NCBI RefSeq assembly: GCF_004912155.1
Contig: NZ_STGX01000006.1
Span: forward strand, 111,509 to 175,508
DNA from: Glycomyces paridis
GTDB taxonomy: Bacteria > Actinomycetota > Actinomycetes > Mycobacteriales > Micromonosporaceae
Direction of reading: 5' to 3'
Length of the DNA stretch: 64,000 nucleotides
The position numbers were made by a program, and so were the translations under genes. Numbering within the stretch: position 1 is the stretch's first letter; every line of letters begins with the position of its first letter. Shown here piece by piece: positions 59,684-64,000 of this stretch. The notes below the pieces were generated by a model. That model ran no database searches. It saw nothing but the letters and a program-made list of their open reading frames with translations, and was not told where the DNA came from.

Positions 59684-61382
59684 CGGTTCGCCCTTCTGCT
59701 GCGGCGTCGGCGTCAATGTCGACGACTCGATCGCACACGGCGAGGAGTGCGGGTGCGTCGGTGATGAGGAGGGTCGAGCGGTCGCCGCGGGTGGCGCGCA
59801 GGCGTTCGGCGATGCGGGCCTCGGTGACCGAGTCGACGGCGGTGGTCGGCTCGTGGAGTACGAGCAGCGGGGGGTGCTGGGCGAGCGCGCGGGCGAGGGC
59901 GAGGCGCTGGCGTTGGCCGCCGGAGAGGCGGAGGCCGTCGTCGCCGACCTGGGCGTCCAGGCCGCCGGGGGCGGCTTCGATGATCTCGGCGCAGTCGGCG
60001 GCGTCGAGGGCGGCGGCGGTGCGCGCTTCGGTGGCCGCGCCGAGGGCGACGTTCTCGCGGATGGTGCCGTCGAAGAGGGCGGCGTGGTGGGGCACGACGA
60101 GGATCGCGGCGCGGAGGGCGTCGAGGTCGTAATCACCGATCGGGCGCCCGTGCCATGCAGCGGTGCCCGTCTCGGGCGCGACCGCGCCGGAGAGCACGGC
60201 GGCGAGGTCGGCGGCGGCGCCGGGGGCGGCGCGGAGGCCGACGCATTCGCCCGGTTCGAGGCGCAGGTCGAAACGGTCGAGGGCGCCGGAGGCGACGGCG
60301 CGCAAGTCGAGCGTTCCGGCGCCGGGGGCGGGCACCGCCGAGCCGGGGCTCTCGACGCGCGGGGCGAGGCTGAGCACAGTGAGCACCCGCGCGGCGGCGG
60401 CGAGGGCGCCCGCCCACATGGGGCCGAAGCCGGAGGCGAAGGAGCCGAGCGGGCCGATGATGTACTGCGTGATGCCGACGACGGTGATGAGCTGGCCGAC
60501 GGTGAGCTCCCCGTCGAGGGCCCGCAGGCCCGCGACGACGGCGAGCCCGGCGACGAACAGGCCGGTGGCGAGGTTCATGGATCCGACGAAGACGCCTTGG
60601 GCGCCGGCGGCGTGGAGGCTCCCGTCGAGGGCGTCGCGGCTGGCGCGGCGGTACCGCTCGGCGCCCGCGGCCTGGGCGCCGAGGCCGGAGAGGATGCGGT
60701 AGCCGGCGAGGAGGTCGGCGGCCTTGCCGGAGGCCTCGGCGGCGAGTTCGGCCTGGCGTTCGGAGCGGCGGCGCAGCGGGCCGCCGGCGCGGTCCATGAG
60801 GACGAGCAGCAGCGGGACGCCGATGAGGACGATGAGCCCGATCTGCCAGGAGATCCACAGGAGCACGACCGCGCACAGGAGGATGCCCGCGAACTGGCCG
60901 ACGGGGAAGACCGCGATGAACACGGCCCGTGCAAGGGCGTTGACGTCCGAGGCGGCGATGGACAGCGAGGTGCCGGGGAGACCGGCGCGTCCGGCGACGC
61001 CCACGGGGTCGAGGAGGCGTCCGGCCACGAGGGTGCGCAAGCGGTGCTGAACGGCCTCCATGCCGAGCAGGCCGATGCGCGAGCCGAACCGGTAGCTGTA
61101 GGAGAGCATCGCGAAGTCGGCGGCGAGCAGGACCAGGCACAGCGCCAGACGCACGGGGTCGCTGGTCGCGACGGCCTGGTCGATGGCGAAGCCCATGATG
61201 ACCGGGACGAGCGCCTCGCCGACCTGGTGGCCGATCGCGAGCGTCGCGGCGGGCGCGGTGTACCTGGGGGCGCCGAGGACGACGCGCACGGCGAGGCGCC
61301 GCGGCGTGGTGTCGGCGCCGACGCGCAGGGGCGGGACTTCGATGGGCTCGTCGGGGGCCTGGAGCCGGCGGGGCGACCTCAT
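59676..61382 (-). CDS. ABC half-transporter with degenerate ATP-binding motifs
   Basis: Fused membrane/ATPase protein of 568 residues, first of the pair. Six helices at about 40-330. The ATPase domain has lost its nucleotide-binding elements: the Walker A region reads GLRAAPGAAADL (382-393, no GK[S/T]), the Q-loop reads VVPHHAALF (His instead of Gln), Walker B reads LVLHEPTTAVD (His510 for Asp) and the H-loop His is Asp542 in ITDAPALL. The signature LSGGQ (486-490) is perfect. It thus complements the partner at 57266. Preceded by a 14-codon coupled ORF and an iron-box promoter. Confidence 0.87.
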   Translation of the reverse strand: MRSPRRLQAPDEPIEVPPLRVGADTTPRRLAVRVVLGAPRYTAPAATLAIGHQVGEALVPVIMGFAIDQAVATSDPVRLALCLVLLAADFAMLSYSYRFGSRIGLLGMEAVQHRLRTLVAGRLLDPVGVAGRAGLPGTSLSIAASDVNALARAVFIAVFPVGQFAGILLCAVVLLWISWQIGLIVLIGVPLLLVLMDRAGGPLRRRSERQAELAAEASGKAADLLAGYRILSGLGAQAAGAERYRRASRDALDGSLHAAGAQGVFVGSMNLATGLFVAGLAVVAGLRALDGELTVGQLITVVGITQYIIGPLGSFASGFGPMWAGALAAAARVLTVLSLAPRVESPGSAVPAPGAGTLDLRAVASGALDRFDLRLEPGECVGLRAAPGAAADLAAVLSGAVAPETGTAAWHGRPIGDYDLDALRAAILVVPHHAALFDGTIRENVALGAATEARTAAALDAADCAEIIEAAPGGLDAQVGDDGLRLSGGQRQRLALARALAQHPPLLVLHEPTTAVDSVTEARIAERLRATRGDRSTLLITDAPALLAVCDRVVDIDADAAAEGRTDA

Positions 61383-61423
61383 CGGCCCTCGCCGGGCGGG
61401 GTGGTCGGCACGGGGAGTGTCAT
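61379..61423 (-). CDS. 14-residue upstream ORF coupled to the ABC gene
   Basis: ATG at 61423 is preceded by CAGGAA and opens a 14-codon frame (MTLPVPTTPPGEGR) whose TGA overlaps the ATG of the half-transporter gene. The Pro-rich peptide could slow ribosomes, or the frame may simply pass ribosomes on to the next start, which has GAGGG inside this ORF. It could also be chance. Confidence 0.4.
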   Translation of the reverse strand: MTLPVPTTPPGEGR

Positions 61424-61481
61424 GGGTTCCTGTCTGCGGAGGGCCTTGCTGTTGCGGTCGCCGGGATTGCCGACCACCGAG

Positions 61482-61510
61482 ATATTAGGCAAGGCTAACT
61501 TGAACCGCAA
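61482..61510 (-). promoter_or_regulatory. Iron-box promoter of the ABC half-transporter operon
   Basis: On the plus strand TTAGGCAAGGCTAACTTGA (61485-61503) matches the DtxR/IdeR consensus with few changes. On the minus strand TTGCGG (61505-61510), a 17-nt spacer and TAATAT (61482-61487) form a promoter whose spacer is the iron box. Confidence 0.75.
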
Positions 61511-61523
61511 GGTGTCCCCGCAC

Positions 61524-62273
61524 TCACCGGTTCAGCAGCGCCTCCAGCAGGCCCAGGCGCATCGCCGCGTCCCGGGCGAGGAGGAACCCGAGGATGCCGA
61601 GGATCCAGCCGGTGGCGCCGGCGGCGTGCTTGGCCATCCAGTCGTTGACGCGCACCAGGAGCGGTTCGACGGCGCGGCGGGCGACGAGCCTGGCCGTCAT
61701 GAGGAGGAGGGCGGGCGCGATCATGACCAGGCAGTACCCGGCCATCGTGAGCGTGGTCCCGGCGGCGCCGAGACCGGCGGCGGTGACCATGCCGATCGCG
61801 GCGAGGTAGGGCAGCATCGTGGCGACCTCGACCGAGGCGGCGGCCAGCGCGAGGCCGATGAGGGAGGCGATCGAGCCCGTCCGGGTGCGCGTGCCGGTGC
61901 CGCCGCCCGGCTCTTCGGTGCCCATGGCGCGTTCGCGCCAGCGCCCGATGCGGCCGCCGCCCTCCTTGCGGCGCTTGGCGTCGAAGCGGAAGCTCACGGC
62001 GAACAGGGCGACGCCGAGGGCGAGCTGGGCCCACATGGCGGCGTCGGTGTCCAAGGCGGCGGTGATCTCGGGGAGGAACGCGGTGGCGCCGAGGACGATC
62101 GCCATGCCCACGGCGAAGTAGAAGGCGGCGACGGCGCCGAGGTAGACGAGGATGCGTCCGGCGCGGACCCGGCCGGGGGCGAGCAGCAGCCAGACCGGGA
62201 TGAGGAGCGTGCCGAAGCTCGTCGAGTCGATGAGGGCGAGCGCGGCGAGCCCGGCGGCGAGGGTGAGGTCCAT
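61524..62273 (-). CDS. GAP/LysE-type membrane protein
   Basis: Membrane protein of 249 residues with six predicted helices and a charged central loop (FDAKRRKEGGGRIGRWRERAMGTEE). The start DLTLAAGLAALALIDSTSFGTLLIPVWLLLAPGR and the second-half ASLIGLALAAASVEVATMLPYLAAIG match the GAP (Sap/LysE superfamily) layout with a repeated helix pair, a family linked to glycolipid or amino-acid export. Its 3' end lies close to the iron-box promoter, but its own leaderless promoter is at 62280, so iron control is not implied. Confidence 0.75.
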   Translation of the reverse strand: MDLTLAAGLAALALIDSTSFGTLLIPVWLLLAPGRVRAGRILVYLGAVAAFYFAVGMAIVLGATAFLPEITAALDTDAAMWAQLALGVALFAVSFRFDAKRRKEGGGRIGRWRERAMGTEEPGGGTGTRTRTGSIASLIGLALAAASVEVATMLPYLAAIGMVTAAGLGAAGTTLTMAGYCLVMIAPALLLMTARLVARRAVEPLLVRVNDWMAKHAAGATGWILGILGFLLARDAAMRLGLLEALLNR

Positions 62274-62279
62274 GTCCGA

Positions 62280-62285
62280 AGCGTA
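62280..62285 (-). promoter_or_regulatory. Leaderless -10 element of the GAP-family gene
   Basis: Minus strand TACGCT followed by 6 nt and ATG at 62273. Confidence 0.45.
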
Positions 62286-62380
62286 CGAATGCGGGCGCGG
62301 GCGCCGCCTCGGTCGCGGGGGTGAGGTTTCGGGCGGCGGCTGCACCTTTGGTGGCACGTCGTAGGGGCGATTCGACTGGA

Positions 62381-62397
62381 TAGCGCTTACATACTAT
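62381..62397 (+). promoter_or_regulatory. LacI/GalR-like half palindrome and -10 element
   Basis: TAGCGCTTA (core AGCGCT at 62382-62387) lies just before TACTAT (62392-62397) upstream of the BNR_4 gene. AGCGCT centres are common in LacI-family operators, though the flanks here are only partly symmetrical. The leader to 62502 is about 100 nt. Confidence 0.4.
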
Positions 62398-62501
62398 GCT
62401 GGGCGCCAACTGACGCTGTCGTATCAACTCGCGCCCTCACCTCGATTGACACTGCCGCGAACGACGCCGATGGGCCCGAGCGGCCCGCCGAAGGAGGCCA
62501 C

Positions 62502-63800
62502 ATGCCCCGCCCCGCCGAACCCCTGGTCGTCAACGACAACGGCGCCTGGTGCTGGTTCCAGGACGAACGCGCCCTCGTCGACCCCGCCGCCGGCCGCCTC
62601 GTGGTCGGCTCCATCGCCGCCGCCGAGGGCCCCGGCGGCGAGGCCCGCACCGGCAACGTCGAACTCGCCGTCGTCGACCTCGCCGCACGCGAGTCCACAG
62701 TGGTAGTGCTCCACGAGAACCTGGAGGTCGACGACCACGACGTGCCCGCCCTCTGGCACCGCTCCGACGGGCGCTGGCTCGCCGTCTACACCCGTCACAA
62801 GACCGACGACCTCACCCGCTGGCGCGTCAGCGAACCCGGCGACCCCACCGCCTGGGGCCCCGAGCGCACCTTCGACTGGGCCCCGCACACCGGCGGCCGC
62901 GGCGTCACCTACTCCAACCTGCGCGCCTCCGGCGGGCGCCTGTACTGCTTCGCGCGGGCCGTCAACGACGACCAGTGCGCCCTGGTCTCCGACGACGAGG
63001 GCGACACCTGGTCGTACGCGGGCAAGCTCTTCACCCGCCCGAAGGTCGGCTACGTCAACGGGTACACCCGCTACGCCTCCGACGGCAAGCGCATCGACCT
63101 CGTCACCACCGACCACCACCCCCGCGACTTCGACAACTCGATCTACCACGGCTACATCGAGAACGGCGCGCTCCACCGCAGCGACGGCACCGTCCTCGAC
63201 CCCGCCGCGCTCGACGGCGAGGCGCCCTCCCAGGCGGACCTGACCACCGTCCTCGCCGCCGGTTCCGAATGGGGCGGCGACCCCATGACCCACTGCTGGA
63301 CCACCGACATCCGCCGTTCCGAGAACGGCACCGTCGCCGCCGTCCTCACCGCCCGCGCCAACCTCGCCGACGAGGACTTCCGCCGCGAACGCGCCGTCCC
63401 GGACCTCCGGTTCTTCTACGCCCGCTTGGAGAACGGCTCCTGGCGCGTCAACGAGCTCGCCAAGGCCGGCGCCGGCCTCATGCCCCACGAGGAGGACTAC
63501 ACCGGCCTGGCCGCGATCGACCCCTACGACCTCGACTCCCTCTACCTCTCCACCACAGTGGACCCCCGCGACGGCTCCGCCCTCCCCCACCACGAGATCT
63601 TCCACGGCCGCACCGACGACGGCGGCGCCACCTGGACCTGGACCGCTGTCACCGAAGGCTCGACGGTGGAGAACCTCCGCCCGATCGTCGCCCCCGGCGA
63701 CCCCTCCCGCATCCCACTCCTGTGGTTCCGCGGCGAGATGACGGCCTCCCAGCACTACAAGTGCGAAGCGGTCCTCCTCGACCTGCCGCGCGAGCACTAA
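62502..63800 (+). CDS. Intracellular BNR_4-type beta-propeller protein
   Basis: Protein of 432 residues with no signal peptide. Asp-box-like turns (VSDDEGDTWSYAG, RTDDGGATWTWTA) and the opening VVNDNGAWCWFQDERALVD match the BNR_4 family, which includes polysaccharide lyases and uncharacterised carbohydrate-active propellers. The conserved DNSIYHGYIENGALHRSDGTVL segment also fits. Most family members are secreted; a cytoplasmic one suggests processing of an imported oligosaccharide. AAGGAGG precedes the ATG. Single gene ending at a strong terminator. Confidence 0.75.
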   Translation: MPRPAEPLVVNDNGAWCWFQDERALVDPAAGRLVVGSIAAAEGPGGEARTGNVELAVVDLAARESTVVVLHENLEVDDHDVPALWHRSDGRWLAVYTRHKTDDLTRWRVSEPGDPTAWGPERTFDWAPHTGGRGVTYSNLRASGGRLYCFARAVNDDQCALVSDDEGDTWSYAGKLFTRPKVGYVNGYTRYASDGKRIDLVTTDHHPRDFDNSIYHGYIENGALHRSDGTVLDPAALDGEAPSQADLTTVLAAGSEWGGDPMTHCWTTDIRRSENGTVAAVLTARANLADEDFRRERAVPDLRFFYARLENGSWRVNELAKAGAGLMPHEEDYTGLAAIDPYDLDSLYLSTTVDPRDGSALPHHEIFHGRTDDGGATWTWTAVTEGSTVENLRPIVAPGDPSRIPLLWFRGEMTASQHYKCEAVLLDLPREH

Positions 63801-63828
63801 AGCGGGCGCGGGCGCGATGTGATCCGTT

Positions 63829-63866
63829 GCGGCTCCGAGCACCGAGTAGCGGGTGCTCGGAGCCGC
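63829..63866. terminator. 15-bp-stem terminator
   Basis: GCGGCTCCGAGCACC and its perfect complement flank an 8-nt loop, 29 nt after the BNR_4 stop codon. Confidence 0.85.
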
Positions 63867-63891
63867 GAACGGAGCCGCCGCGCGGCGGCTT

Positions 63892-64000
63892 TCAGTGACG
63901 TACTCCGACCGCCCCAACCTTCCTGGCGCCAATGCACCGGCCCGAGTCACCGCCACCGCCACCGGCACCGGCACCGGCACCGGCACCGGCACCGGCACCG
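63892..64000 (-). CDS. Possible C-terminal end of a gene running off the window
   Basis: On the minus strand a frame enters from beyond 64000 and stops at 63892, encoding Gly-Ala repeats from the hexanucleotide array and ending VGAVGVRH. A GCCGCCG/CGGCGGC hairpin at 63874-63889 follows the stop, as expected of a gene end. Too little is visible to be sure; it may be chance. Confidence 0.2.
   Translation of the reverse strand, partial: GAGAGAGAGAGAGGGGGDSGRCIGARKVGAVGVRH
63949..64000. repeat. Hexanucleotide CACCGG tandem array, cut by the window edge
   Basis: CACCGC and then at least seven CACCGG units run to the last base. A shorter CACCGG run encodes the Pro-Ala stretch of the gene at 17373. 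The full length is not visible. Confidence 0.8.

Noticed and set aside
62424..63998. Long open frame on the minus strand opposite the BNR_4 gene
   Set aside because: It is the antisense shadow of a strongly biased GC3 gene; its product is Val/Gly/Ala-rich low complexity with no domain, while the plus-strand frame has clear Asp boxes and a good ribosome site.
63949..64000. CACCGG array as a functional coding repeat
   Set aside because: It is cut by the window end; the reading frame cannot be judged, so it is listed only as a repeat with a low-confidence gene end.

Overview
High-GC DNA of an actinomycete (Actinomycetota). Supporting signs are very strong G/C at third codon positions, frequent GTG starts, many ATGA/GTGA gene overlaps, an XRE/DUF5753 regulator paired with a DUF397 protein, DtxR/IdeR-type iron boxes, and many genes that appear leaderless (a TANNNT -10 hexamer 6-7 nt before the start codon). 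The gene content (oligosaccharide transporters, cellulase, BNR-fold glycosidases) suits a soil saprophyte. A Glycomycetaceae-like organism is my guess, not shown by the sequence. I saw no tRNA, rRNA, CRISPR array, insertion sequence or phage gene.

Layout. 0-4.6 kb: LplABC-type sugar ABC importer operon with a YesL-like membrane protein. 4.6-15.9 kb: housekeeping and accessory genes (DUF1232, membrane-anchored esterase, NarL-type two-component pair, AlkD-like repair protein, THUMP methyltransferase, aminoglycoside-phosphotransferase-fold protein, GNAT, MFS exporter with divergent ArsR-type DUF5937 regulator). 16-18.1 kb: DUF397/XRE pair and two unknown overlapping genes. 18.2-21.2 kb: secreted modular cellulase and a TetR regulator. 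21.3-24.6 kb: copper-related CopC-CopD fusion, YcnI and an in-frame membrane segment. 25-29 kb: arsenic island (ArsC, Acr3, ArsR, a flavoprotein with a Cys-rich tail, second ArsR). 29-37.5 kb: mixed enzymes (quinone-reductase-like MDR, ArsR plus luciferase-like monooxygenase, SUKH-like protein, SDR, alpha/beta hydrolase).

37.7-45.6 kb is a glycan locus: a LacI regulator, a secreted GH93-like arabinanase with lectin domains, and a divergent transporter operon ending in an intracellular GH1-like glycosidase. Matching TACAACGTTGTA operators sit just after the -10 elements of the divergent promoters, with a degenerate copy before lacI. tsaD and rocD follow (46-48.3 kb), then a copper operon (CopZ, Met/His-rich secreted protein, CopA ATPase, YHS protein) behind three CsoR-like palindromes. 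52.2-61.5 kb is an iron-siderophore locus with two iron boxes: binding protein, siderophore-interacting flavoreductase, two FecCD permeases and ATPase on one strand, and a heterodimeric ABC half-transporter pair on the other. The window ends with a GAP/LysE-type membrane protein, an intracellular BNR_4 protein and a hexanucleotide repeat.

Most unusual observations: (1) the two ABC half-transporters have complementary losses. One keeps only the LSGGQ signature; the other keeps Walker A, Walker B and H-loop but has lost the signature, so only one composite ATP site can exist. The second also carries a ~245-residue repetitive N-terminal extension, and a 14-residue upstream ORF is coupled to the first. 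(2) At several loci the last codons of a gene, often with its stop codon, recur as decayed tandem copies in the adjacent intergenic DNA, and similar short repeats appear inside proteins. (3) A leaderless-promoter layout recurs. (4) One ArsR-like motif lies in front of both the arsenic operon and the copper/YcnI unit.
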